The notes beneath the pieces were generated by a model. It saw nothing but the letters and a program-made list of their open reading frames with translations, made no database searches and had not been told where the DNA came from. Both the position numbers and the translations under genes were made by a program. This document shows positions 45,456-53,849 of a stretch of DNA of 64,000 nt, in pieces; position 1 is the first letter of the stretch, and every line of letters starts with the position of its first letter. Origin of the DNA: Mesorhizobium sp. AR07 (lineage in GTDB: Bacteria > Pseudomonadota > Alphaproteobacteria > Rhizobiales > Rhizobiaceae); NCBI RefSeq assembly GCF_024746815.1, contig NZ_CP080528.1, forward strand, positions 620,001 to 684,000, read 5' to 3'.

Positions 45456-45725
45456 TTATCGCCCTGCCTCGGGTGCTGATCGGGGCCAGTCAAAAGACGA
45501 GAATAGCGAACTCATCTCCTCGCTCCTCCCCGGCTGCACTTGTTTCACCTGTTGAATAGCTAAGGGCGGCGCGAAATAATCTGTGACGCTTGGCACCCCT
45601 TCAATGCCTAACCGTCGAAAATCGTCCAAGCTGCCTCGCCAGTAATCGAAGAGTTGCAACAGATCCAAATGACGACCTCGAGAATGTACCAGCGGGGCAC
45701 CCAGGTCGATTGAGCCATCTTGCCC
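45456..45725 (-). pseudogene. Orphan coding remnant, family not recognised
   Basis: The minus strand has an uninterrupted stretch reading SIRGQDGSIDLGAPLVHSRG, then RHLDLLQLFDYWRGSLDDFR and RLGIEGVPSVTDYFAPPLA. The residue pattern looks like real protein rather than a shadow frame, but the start is missing (a stop lies just upstream) and I do not recognise the family. It sits between the IS5 element and the recombinase debris and may be a cut host gene. Confidence 0.3.
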
Positions 45726-45857
45726 TCGGATGGATCAAATCTCAAATCAGCACTTGACCGCCAAAGGCGTCAGGATCAAATGTGGGCCGCGTCGAGAGAG
45801 ACCGGTAACTCTCTGGGGTGAAACGCGGCCACGATTTGTTAGCGCCGACTGGGCCAC

Positions 45858-47278
45858 GCCCCATGAACTGGTGTGGCGAGACGCCACCATCGCCCATGTC
45901 CATCATATTTTGCACAACCCGGCCTATGCCGGCGCATATGTCTACGGCCGGCGCCGAATAAATGCGGTCCGCCAAGGTCCAGGTTCGCACCGCGCAACCT
46001 CGAAGGTGGCCATTGACGACTGGGATATTTGCATCAAAGACGCACACCCTGGTTATATTAACTGGGAGGAGTTCATGGCCAATCAGCGACGCCTCGCCGA
46101 CAACACCAATCGATACGAGTCCGGCCACCGCGGCGCGCCGCGCAAGGGCATTGCTTTGCTGCAAGGGCTTGGCGGTCTGCGGCCAATGCGGACGGCGGAT
46201 GACCGTGCGCTACAGCGGCCCCGACAGTGCATGCCCCGTTTACTGCTGCCTGGCGGACCGCAACCAGACCGGCAGCTCTCTCTGTCAGGAGGTTCGGGCG
46301 CCCGCAGTAGATGAGTTGGTCGCCCAAACCCTCCTGAAGGCGTTGGAACCTGACCAAATCGCCATCGCCATCGCTGCGCTCGACGAGATTGCGGAGGAAA
46401 CACGAAGCCTCGAGAAACAATGGGCGCTACGGCGGGAACGTGCGCGGTATGACGCCGAGCGGGCTCGACGACAATACGACACCGTGGAACCGGAAAATCG
46501 TCTCGTCGCCAGAACCCTGGAAAAGGCATGGGAAGACAAGCTGCGCTTGATCGATGAGATCGAGCAGGAATATCGTCGGTGGAGAGACCGAGAGCCCTTG
46601 GTGTTACAGGCACAGGATCACGCGGCGCTTCAGGAACTCGCCGAGAATTTGCCGGCTATCTGGCACTCAGAAACCACCCAGCCAGAAGACCGCAAACGTA
46701 TCTTGCGCTTCATCGTGCAGGAGGTCGTTCTCGACCAGAAGAAGATACGCGGCCAGGTCGCCATCAGGATTCTTTGGCAGACCGGCGCAACCAGCGACCA
46801 TCAAATCCAACGGCGAGTTCAATCTTACGATCGAGACTATGGCGAACTCGAGCTTGTGCGTGAGCGGATCACGCAACTCAATGCTGCGGGCGATATGGAC
46901 AGGCAAATCGCCAAAATATTGAATGACGAGGGCGTCCGCTCGGCGCGAGGCAAGCTGTTCAGCTATGAGAACATCTGGCTCTTACGCCACCGTTGGGGAA
47001 TCCCCACAGCCAAGATCAACGGCGTCGCAGCCAATCCGCCGCGCTGGCCTGATGGAACCTACTCTGTACAGGGCGCAGCCGCTGCAATCGGCGTGACGGC
47101 TCAAACCATCTTCGACTATCTCGCCCAGGGCCTTGTCCACGGTCGGCAAAGCACGAAAGGCCAGCCTTGGCAGATCAGCCTTTCCAGCGACCAGATCGAT
47201 CAACTTCAACGCCGACTGCAACGGACCAGGCGATCAAGGAAAGGTTGCATCATGAAGCATTCGCGGACAAAGCCATGA
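45858..47278 (+). pseudogene. Large serine recombinase, copy B, C-terminal two thirds
   Basis: Begins abruptly at PHELVWRDATIAHVHHILHN and runs through RQGPGSHRATSKVAIDDWDI, the zinc-ribbon segment, the charged coiled coil and RITQLNAAGDMDRQIAKILN to a stop at 47278. A frameshift near 46160 separates the first 100 residues from the rest. It is nearly identical to copy A but in the opposite orientation and without ISAzo13. The catalytic N-terminus and the middle piece lie at 47503-48218 in a rearranged order. Confidence 0.85.
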
Positions 47279-47424
47279 CGTTGGCCGCCATCGACAGACT
47301 GGTTCATCACGCGACGATCTTCGAAATGAATGTCGAGAGCTACAGGCGCAAAACCGCAATATCCCGTTTGACGGAAAACAGCGATGGCACGCCGGCAACG
47401 CTGGCCTCGGCCCTCGCTGATTGA
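47265..47424 (+). pseudogene. IS21-family IstB C-terminal fragment
   Basis: From GAC at 47265-47267 the frame reads DKAMTLAAIDRLVHHATIFE, then MNVESYRRKTAISR, the end of an IstB. It adjoins the end of recombinase copy B in the same way as the fragment at 26859-27080 adjoins copy A, though the two istB sequences differ. Confidence 0.78.
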
Positions 47425-47471
47425 CGCGCCGCGACAAACAAACGTTAGGATAGATTGTCGCGCAAATGAAG

Positions 47472-47501
47472 GCCGGCCTCCCGCTTCAAACGGAGGCCGG
47501 C
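47472..47501. repeat. Perfect 10-bp hairpin next to a rearrangement point
   Basis: GCCGGCCTCC at 47472-47481 pairs with GGAGGCCGGC at 47492-47501 around a 10-base loop. No T-run follows, so it is not a classic terminator. It lies between an istB end and the displaced middle part of the recombinase gene and may be an IS terminus. Confidence 0.55.
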
Positions 47502-47502
47502 T

Positions 47503-47845
47503 CGCCGATGGCGAGCGCCTCTACGATCCCTGCGCCTATCACGACCGGCTGCTGTTAGGGCTCTCGGGGATCATGAGTGAAGCGGAGTTGCACCAGATCC
47601 GCATCCGCCTGCATCAAGGGGAGCGGCAGAAGGCTGCGCGAGGCGCGCTTTGCATACCGCTGCCAGGTGGCTTGGCCTACAACCGCTCCGGCCAGATCGT
47701 GTTCAACCCTGATGAAGAGGTTCAGGCTCGGCTGCGTCTGATCTTCGACAAATTTAGAGAGCTTCAGACCGCGCGACGCGTTATGCGTTACCTGCGCACG
47801 CACGACCTACGCGTACCGGTGCGGCCGCTTCGCGGGCCGGCGCGA
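47503..47845 (+). pseudogene. Serine recombinase, displaced middle segment
   Basis: Reads DGERLYDPCAYHDRLLLGLS, then GIMSEAELHQIRIRLHQGER, then IPLPGGLAYNRSGQIVFNPD through LRTHDLRVPVRPLRGPA, where it stops. This is the end of the resolvase domain and the start of the recombinase domain. Its natural upstream partner (47846-48218) lies next to it but on the other strand; its natural downstream partner is at 45858. Confidence 0.82.
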
Positions 47846-48218
47846 TGATAACGCCGAACAATGAACACAACTCGAGGAGTTGATGCCAATCCCGGTTGTT
47901 GCGCGCCAATCGAGATGCATCGAGGCTGACCACCAGACCCGCGTTGCCGAGCCCGATCTCGGCGATGAGCCGTTGGAAGCCGCCACGCTCGACTTGGCCG
48001 TTTCCCGATTTTCCAAGATCCTCGTCGATGACGACGACACGATCCGGCGGCCAGCCCAATCTGACGGCGCGGTCCACCAAACTGTACTGAAGTTCGGTGC
48101 TTTCCTGGTGGTGGCGCACCTGGTTTATTGAGGATTGGCGCACATACACGTAAGCGAACTTTGAACGTCGGACGGCCGTGAGCCGCTCGTCAGGACTGCT
48201 CGGAATAGCCAACATCAA
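47846..48218 (-). pseudogene. Serine recombinase, catalytic N-terminal segment
   Basis: Starts MMLAIPSSPDERLTAVRRSK and contains the catalytic serine motif AYVYVRQSSINQV (nucleophile in VRQSS), GWPPDRVVVIDEDLGKSG and the conserved VVSLDASRLARNNRDWHQLL. It ends at LCSLFGVIIA, where the inverted middle segment begins. On its own it is a truncated resolvase domain. Confidence 0.85.
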
Positions 48219-48411
48219 ACCGCTCCCTCGCCGCTGGCGCGTTCGGCGGCATCCGGCGGATCAGAGTCGCGAGCATCTGCGCGACTTGGTGCTGAGATAC
48301 CGGTGGGAGATTGTTCCAAAGGCTGGGCGTATCTGGCTTGATCCTTACCAGTGGAACACTGGTCTCCGGTAGAGACACCGCAATCCGATGCGCCAAAGCA
48401 TGAGCAACCAT
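48190..48411 (-). CDS. Small conserved-looking protein upstream of the recombinase
   Basis: 73 residues (MVAHALAHRIAVSLPETSVP to RERFDVGYSEQS). It overlaps the recombinase start by 29 bp on the same strand, as expected for coupled genes of one element. I do not recognise a domain. The RRMPPN and HQVAQMLATLIRRM segments suggest a helical protein. Probably an accessory gene of the recombinase element. Confidence 0.45.
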   Translation of the reverse strand: MVAHALAHRIAVSLPETSVPLVRIKPDTPSLWNNLPPVSQHQVAQMLATLIRRMPPNAPAARERFDVGYSEQS

Positions 48412-48490
48412 CGCAACTCGCCATTGAGTTACTAAAGGTTATTCGCGCATAATACACCAACGGAAGCAAAGTCCGAACGGATATTAACTT

Positions 48491-48688
48491 TCACGCCGCG
48501 CTACGATGTTCACGATCATCATCGCTAGCAGGCGACAAATCCGTCACTGACCGGCGGATATTGCGTGACCGTCCATCCGGAAGGCGGATGACAATAAAGG
48601 CAGGTCCGCGCCCCGACCGAAGTGATGCCACCTCAAACCGCTGTCCACAGAGCGCATGTCGACGGTCAACCACCGTGACATGAGACAC
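48491..48688 (-). CDS. DUF5372-like protein of the recombinase element
   Basis: 65 residues from a GTG at 48688: VSHVTVVDRRHALCGQRFEV and RGPAFIVIRLPDGRSRNIRR, the short beta-rich pattern of DUF5372 proteins, which commonly sit upstream of recombinases in rhizobial mobile elements. The role is unknown. It is the first gene inside the element boundary at 48726. Confidence 0.5.
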   Translation of the reverse strand: MSHVTVVDRRHALCGQRFEVASLRSGRGPAFIVIRLPDGRSRNIRRSVTDLSPASDDDREHRSAA

Positions 48689-48725
48689 CAACCGATCAAC
48701 AACAGGGGTATCCTGCGTTGCTTGG

Positions 48726-48866
48726 GTCGGGAAAGACCTTGTCCCATTCACCGAAGGGCTGATTTGCGGTGATGAGAAGCGAGCGGCGCTCGTATCGCGC
48801 ACTGATCAGCTCAAAGAGCACACTGGTTTCAGCCTGATCCTTGGTCACATATGCCATGTCGTCGAT
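48726..48866 (-). pseudogene. IS21-family IstB middle fragment
   Basis: Reads IDDMAYVTKDQAETSVLFEL, then ISARYERRSLLITANQPFGE and WDKVFPD, and ends at GAC (48726-48728), where the recombinase element starts. Its natural continuation (KAMTLAAIDRL) is the fragment at 47265, and its natural N-terminal partner could be the istB part at 54969-55490. Confidence 0.75.
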
Positions 48867-48902
48867 TAATGTTGAGCTCAACATTACTCGACCTGGACTA
48901 AC

Positions 48903-48924
48903 CCGCTCCGCGATTGCGGAGCGG
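48903..48924. repeat. Perfect 9-bp hairpin at the left edge of the IS91 module
   Basis: CCGCTCCGC (48903-48911), GATT loop, GCGGAGCGG (48916-48924). IS91-type elements end in subterminal palindromes used in rolling-circle transposition, and this one lies just upstream of the integrase-transposase pair. No T-run follows, so a terminator is less likely. Confidence 0.5.
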
Positions 48925-49062
48925 CAAGGAGGGTGTTTGCCGCCGGCGTGGTGCTGATCGCGTCGTCTGTCGCGCTGGTCATGTGTCCACAACAAGCTCC
49001 GACTGCGTCAGCATGGAGTGGCTGCTTGCAGCCCATTCCATCGGACAAAGGAGGAGTTTGTC

Positions 49063-49944
49063 ATGACCCAACTTCGCCAGCGCATGAGCGAGGACATGCA
49101 GGTGCGCAACTTCGCGCTCAACACCCAGCTGTCGTATCTGCAACAGGTGTCGCTGTTCGCTCGCTACTTCTGTAAGTCGCCGGACTTGCTCGGGCGCGAG
49201 GACATTCGGACCTATCAGGTCTATCTGGTCAACGAGAAGAAGCTGGCGCCCGGCTCGATCCACACCGCCATTGCGGCGCTGCGCTTTCTCTACACTGTGA
49301 CGCTCGATCGGGACTGGGCGCCTGAAGAGGTCCTGCCGCTACCCAAGAAGCCGCAGAAGCTGCCGATCATCCTCAGTCCAGAGGAAGTTCAGCGGTTCCT
49401 CGGCTGCGTCCTCGACGTCAAACACCATGCCATTCTGACCACGTGCTATGCCGCCGGCTTGCGCATCTCGGAAGCGATACAGCTGAAGCCCACGAACATC
49501 GACAGCCAGAGAATGGTCATCCGCATCGAGCAGGGCAAAGGCCAGAAGGACCGCTACGTGATGCTGTCGCCCAAGCTGCTGGAGATTCTGCGTGACTATT
49601 GGAAGATGCGGCGGCCAAAGGAGTGGCTCTTCCCCGGCGATCGCCCCGGCCAGCCAATCACACGGGACGCCGTAGGAGATGCCTGCAAGAAGGCGCATCA
49701 ACGCGCCGGATTGTCCAAGCCGGTCACGCCACACAGTTTGCGCCACGCCTTCGCCGTTCATCTATTGGAGGCCGGCGCCGACGTGCGCACCATTCAACTG
49801 CTGCTCGGTCACCGCAGCCTCGCGACCACCGCCCATTACCTGCGGATCGCCACCAACAAAGTCTGCGCCACATCGAGCCCCTTCGAGCTCTTGCCGCGTC
49901 CGGCGCCCACCGTGCCGCCGCCCGCCAAGCCGCAATACTTCTGA
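49063..49944 (+). CDS. Tyrosine recombinase associated with an IS91-family transposase
   Basis: 293 residues. N-terminal SAM-like core-binding domain (residues about 10-95) and the catalytic domain with R in YAAGLRISEA, HSLRH (HxxR) and the nucleophile Y in GHRSLATTAHYLRI. The start ATG 49063 has AAAGGAGGAG upstream. It ends 9 bp before the IS91 transposase gene, and such pairs are a known layout of IS91-like elements. Intact. Confidence 0.9.
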   Translation: MTQLRQRMSEDMQVRNFALNTQLSYLQQVSLFARYFCKSPDLLGREDIRTYQVYLVNEKKLAPGSIHTAIAALRFLYTVTLDRDWAPEEVLPLPKKPQKLPIILSPEEVQRFLGCVLDVKHHAILTTCYAAGLRISEAIQLKPTNIDSQRMVIRIEQGKGQKDRYVMLSPKLLEILRDYWKMRRPKEWLFPGDRPGQPITRDAVGDACKKAHQRAGLSKPVTPHSLRHAFAVHLLEAGADVRTIQLLLGHRSLATTAHYLRIATNKVCATSSPFELLPRPAPTVPPPAKPQYF

Positions 49945-49953
49945 GCGGCGGCA

Positions 49954-51153
49954 ATGGCTCGCTCGGGGCCGGAAGTGGCGGATATCTTCCGCTGCTACGC
50001 CGAAGCCTATCGCGCACAGCATGATGCGTCGCTGTCGACGGCCCAGCGCCGCGTCATGACGGCGATCGAACTGTGCCGGACCGCCGCGCTCGGCGGGCAC
50101 GTCGAAGCATGCGATCAATGCGGCCACCGGCGCATCGCCTTCAACAGCTGCCGCGACAGGCATTGCCCCCGCTGCCAATCGCTGGCCCGCGCACAATGGC
50201 TGGAGGATCGTCGCGCCGAGCTTCTCGACACCCAGTACTTTCACGTCGTCTTCACGCTGCCGGAGCCCATTGCCGCCATTGCCTATCAGAACAAGGCACT
50301 CGTCTACGGCCTGCTCTTCCGCGCCACCGCCGAGACCCTGCGCATCATCGCCGCCGATCCCAAGCACCTGGGCGCAGAGATCGGCTTCTTCGCCGTGTTG
50401 CACACCTGGGGCCAAAACCTGCTCCATCATCCGCATCTGCATTGCGTCGTCCCAGGCGGCGGCCTTTCTGCCGACGGCGATCGATGGGTCGCCTGCAAGC
50501 CCGGCTTTTTCCTGCCGGTCCGCGTGCTCTCACGCCTGTTTCGACGATTGTTTCTGGAGCACCTGGAGAAAGCCTTCGACGCCGGCCTGTTGAAGTTCTT
50601 CTCTGACTTGCAGGCGTTGAGCGAGCGCGATGCCTTCCGGCGCTATCTGGCGCCGCTACGAAAGGCCGAGTGGGTCATCTATGCCAAGCCGCCATTCGCC
50701 GGATCCGAACAGGTCCTCGACTACGTCGGCCGCTATACCCACCGCGTCGCCATTTCCAACAATCGGCTCGTCGCCATCGAGGATGGGAAAGTCGCTTTTC
50801 GCTGGAAGGACTATCGGCACGGCAGTCGGCAGAAGGTCATGACCGTCGCGGCCGATGAGTTCATTCGTCGCTTCCTGCTACACGTCCTGCCCGAGGGCTT
50901 TCATCGCATCCGCTACTACGGCTTCCTCGGCAATCGCTATCGCGCGCAAAAGCTCGCCCGCTGTCGTGACCGGCTCGGCATGCCGGTTCCCGAGCCGGCG
51001 GACAGCCGATCCGCAAAGGACTATCGCGACCGCTACGAGGACCTCACCGGGCATTCCCTCAGGCAATGCCCGGCGTGCCATCGCGGGCAGATGATCATCA
51101 TCGAAACATTCGACGGCGTCACCGGACGCCCGCCATATCAGGACACGTCATGA
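49954..51153 (+). CDS. IS91-family rolling-circle (Y2-type) transposase
   Basis: 399 residues. An N-terminal zinc-binding domain (CDQCGHRRIAFNSCRDRHCP, then RCQSLARAQWL) precedes the transposase core with HPHLHCVVPGGGLSADGDRW (HUH-type motif) and YVGRYTHRVAISNNRL (tyrosine region). Full length and uninterrupted. Together with the upstream tyrosine recombinase it forms a complete IS91-like module. Confidence 0.92.
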   Translation: MARSGPEVADIFRCYAEAYRAQHDASLSTAQRRVMTAIELCRTAALGGHVEACDQCGHRRIAFNSCRDRHCPRCQSLARAQWLEDRRAELLDTQYFHVVFTLPEPIAAIAYQNKALVYGLLFRATAETLRIIAADPKHLGAEIGFFAVLHTWGQNLLHHPHLHCVVPGGGLSADGDRWVACKPGFFLPVRVLSRLFRRLFLEHLEKAFDAGLLKFFSDLQALSERDAFRRYLAPLRKAEWVIYAKPPFAGSEQVLDYVGRYTHRVAISNNRLVAIEDGKVAFRWKDYRHGSRQKVMTVAADEFIRRFLLHVLPEGFHRIRYYGFLGNRYRAQKLARCRDRLGMPVPEPADSRSAKDYRDRYEDLTGHSLRQCPACHRGQMIIIETFDGVTGRPPYQDTS

Positions 51154-51515
51154 AGCAAGGGCGTCGCCTTCCTTGTCATCAGCATCGCACCGGCCCGCTT
51201 GGAAGCCAAACTGAGCCGGTCCCGCAAAAGTGTGCGCTGTCATCACCGGCAACCTCTCCCAGGCAGGGCGCGGCGCCGATCTCACATGCCGGAACCGATA
51301 TCCGTGCCGCTTTCAGCGCACGCCACACCTTCAATCGCCCGGCCGCGTGGCACACACGGTCTCCTTTCATCGGTGGCGCTTCATTGAACGCCCATAGCGG
51401 ACCACCCGTGCCGGCGGCTTAGTCCAACACGTTTTTAGCTAACCGTCGCGATCCACCGCAGTGCGCTCCTGCCACCCGCCATTCAGTCGCGACGCCAAGC
51501 TAAAAACGCTCTGCA
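51154..51515. other. Non-coding stretch between the IS91 module and the RIT element
   Basis: About 360 bp without a gene. It contains an inverted repeat: GTTTTTAGCT at 51430-51439 and AGCTAAAAAC at 51499-51508, about 60 bp apart, which may mark the right end of the IS91 module or another small element. Confidence 0.45.
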
Positions 51516-51583
51516 TCATGTGCAGTACGCAGAGATGTGGAGTCGCCCCACTGCGAGCCTTATTTTGCGCGGCGCTTGACGCG
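51516..51583 (+). repeat. RIT left terminal inverted repeat
   Basis: Begins TCATGTGCAGTACGCAGAGA and ends GCGCTTGACGCG. It matches the right repeat in 66 of 68 positions. Inside it, ATGTGGAGTCG (51535-51545) is echoed in inverse form by CGACTCAACAT just inside the repeat (51586-51596), suggesting a pair of recombinase-binding arms. Confidence 0.9.
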
Positions 51584-51643
51584 AGCGACTCAACATAAGT
51601 GAACGACCGTATCGTGTTCTCCATCCACAACAAGGAGGACACT

Positions 51644-52879
51644 ATGCTGCGTGATCTATTTCCAAGGCACCATGAGCGATACGAGACGTCCCGGTTCTGC
51701 GGCGAGTTGGTGGCATTTGCCGGTTGGTTGACGGAACAAGGCCATCTGCGGCATCCGCTTCGCCTTCATCTTTATCGGGTCCGAGAGGCCCTTGCTCGTT
51801 CTGATCGACTCCAGCCAGGGGCAGTGTTTCACGAAGCCGATGTGCGACAGGCATTCGTCGTGTCGGGAGTTTCCGCACAGACGAAGTACCTATGCGAGTG
51901 CACGGGACGCATTTTCACCCGGTTCCTGGCTGCAACTGGCCGCCTGATATCGATCGAACAATCGGACCCGGCGAGCCAGATCTGTCGCCGCTATCATCGA
52001 TATCTCACCGAGGTACGAGGGCTCTCGGAGCGGTCGCTCTATCATCACGGACAGACGATTGCAGATTTCCTGTCACGAGGTGTTCCGGCCGACCGCTGCC
52101 TGTCCGCCGTAACGGCAGCCGACGTCGAGGCCTTCGTCCAGCTCAAGAGCAAGGAGAACAGCCGTCAATCGCTCCAGCATGTGATCGCGCATCTACGGGC
52201 ATTTCTGCGGTATTGGGGTGATCGCGGCGAGGCACCTGGCGGTCTGCATGTAATCGACATGCCGCGCGTGTATCGAGGGGAGTTGCCACCGCGGGCTATG
52301 GATTGGACGACGGTGCGCCGCTTGCTGGCGTCGATCCGGCGGCGTGATCCCCGGGATTGGCGCGACTACGCTATTTTGCATCTCATGGCGTACTACGGTC
52401 TCCGACCGTCGGAGGTTGCCACCCTTCGCCTGGACTCGATTGACTGGGAAGCAGGAACCTTACGGATCGAGCAACGGAAGACCCGATCGGTCCTCGTCCT
52501 GCCGTTGGCCGGCCGAACGCTACGACTCCTACATCGGTATCTCCAGGCCGGCAGGCCGAACAGTGATTTGCCGGAGCTATTCCTGCGAATCCGCAGCCCG
52601 ATCAAGCCGCTCAAGCACTACGGCATCATCACGGTCTTCACCTATCGTGCGGAGAAGGGTGGATTGCCGCTCGGCGGGGTGTCTTCGTATTCGTTGCGCC
52701 ACTCCTTCGCCATGAGGCTGCTTCGACGCGGTGTCGGCGTCAAAGCGATCGGCGATTTGCTTGGGCATCGAAGCCTCGAAGCGACCTGTGTCTATTTGCG
52801 GGTCGACGTCGATATGTTGCGGAAGGTCGCCTTGCCCGTCCCGGGAATCATGCTCGTCGAGGGAGGCGTTCATGCCTGA
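51644..52879 (+). CDS. ritA: RIT tyrosine recombinase RitA
   Basis: 411 residues. Tyrosine recombinase with first arginine in MAYYGLRPSEVATLRL, second in YSLRHSFAMRLL, and nucleophile Y in GHRSLEATCVYLRV. The usual histidine of HxxR is tyrosine here (YSLR), which is odd and may reflect subunit specialisation. The start ATG 51644 has AAGGAGG at 51632-51638. The stop overlaps ritB by 8 bp. Confidence 0.9.
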   Translation: MLRDLFPRHHERYETSRFCGELVAFAGWLTEQGHLRHPLRLHLYRVREALARSDRLQPGAVFHEADVRQAFVVSGVSAQTKYLCECTGRIFTRFLAATGRLISIEQSDPASQICRRYHRYLTEVRGLSERSLYHHGQTIADFLSRGVPADRCLSAVTAADVEAFVQLKSKENSRQSLQHVIAHLRAFLRYWGDRGEAPGGLHVIDMPRVYRGELPPRAMDWTTVRRLLASIRRRDPRDWRDYAILHLMAYYGLRPSEVATLRLDSIDWEAGTLRIEQRKTRSVLVLPLAGRTLRLLHRYLQAGRPNSDLPELFLRIRSPIKPLKHYGIITVFTYRAEKGGLPLGGVSSYSLRHSFAMRLLRRGVGVKAIGDLLGHRSLEATCVYLRVDVDMLRKVALPVPGIMLVEGGVHA

Positions 52880-53849
52880 GACCCTCCATCTGACCCCGCT
52901 GAATCGCCGGATCGACGAATGGCTGGCGCACCAACGCGCGCTGGGCCGGGCTTACGACAACGAAGAACGGATCCTCCAGCATCTGCGGCGAGTCATCGTG
53001 TCCAGCGAAGCCGGCGATCTCGACCAGAAGGGCTTTGACCGCTGGTGTGCATCCCTCCGCCATTTGTCGCCGACGACCCGGCGTTGCCGACAGCTTGTTG
53101 TTCGTAAATTCTGTCTCTTCCGAAGAAGGGCCGAACCAGGCTGCTTCGTGCCGGACCCACTCTACTTCGCACGACAGCTGCCGTATCGGCGGCCGGTCAT
53201 TCTCGAGCCGGCTCAGGTGTCGCGGATGCTTGCAGCAGCCGACAGCCTGGCACCCACGACGAACTCGCCGCTGTTGCCGGCCGTCATGCGGCTGGCCACC
53301 ATCATCCTATACACCGCCGGTCTGCGGCGTGGAGAGCTAGCCCGTCTGACTCTCGACGACGTCGAGCCGCAATCCGGATTGCTCCGCATCCGTGAATCGA
53401 AGTTCCACAAGTCCCGGCTCGTGCCTCTGTCGCCGGACGCGGCAGGCGCACTGCACAGCTATTTGCATCTCCGTCTCGCGCCCCCATTTAGTGCCTATCC
53501 TTCCTCGGCATTATTGTGTTGTGGGCGAGCCGGTCAGCACGGCTACACCGGGGCCGGATTGGGACAGGCCATCAATCGTCTGTTCGTCACTGCCGACGTA
53601 CGGGACAGCGAAGGTCGCTTGCCGCGAGTCCATGATATCCGGCACAGTTTTGGCGTTCAGGCATTGATACGCTGGTATCGCGCCGGTGCCGATGTCCAGT
53701 CCTGCCTGCCCAGCCTGGCAATCTATATGGGCCATGTCTCGATCGTATCGACCGCCCATTACCTCCACTTCGTACCCACGATGCGGGAACTTGCCAGCAG
53801 CCGTTTCGAGGCCGCCTTCGGCAACATCGTTGCGGGAGCGAAGCCATGA
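52872..53849 (+). CDS. ritB: RIT tyrosine recombinase RitB
   Basis: 325 residues. Core-binding domain at residues about 5-100; catalytic residues in YTAGLRRGELARLTL, VHDIRHSFGVQAL (HxxR intact) and the nucleophile Y of GHVSIVSTAHYLHF. The start ATG 52872 is preceded by GGGAGG. It overlaps both neighbours, the last by ATGA, so the three proteins are made together and may act as one complex. Confidence 0.9.
   Translation: MPETLHLTPLNRRIDEWLAHQRALGRAYDNEERILQHLRRVIVSSEAGDLDQKGFDRWCASLRHLSPTTRRCRQLVVRKFCLFRRRAEPGCFVPDPLYFARQLPYRRPVILEPAQVSRMLAAADSLAPTTNSPLLPAVMRLATIILYTAGLRRGELARLTLDDVEPQSGLLRIRESKFHKSRLVPLSPDAAGALHSYLHLRLAPPFSAYPSSALLCCGRAGQHGYTGAGLGQAINRLFVTADVRDSEGRLPRVHDIRHSFGVQALIRWYRAGADVQSCLPSLAIYMGHVSIVSTAHYLHFVPTMRELASSRFEAAFGNIVAGAKP

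Noticed and set aside
48903..48924. Rho-independent terminator
   Set aside because: The hairpin is perfect but is followed by CAAGGAGGG rather than a T-run, and no gene ends just upstream on the plus strand.
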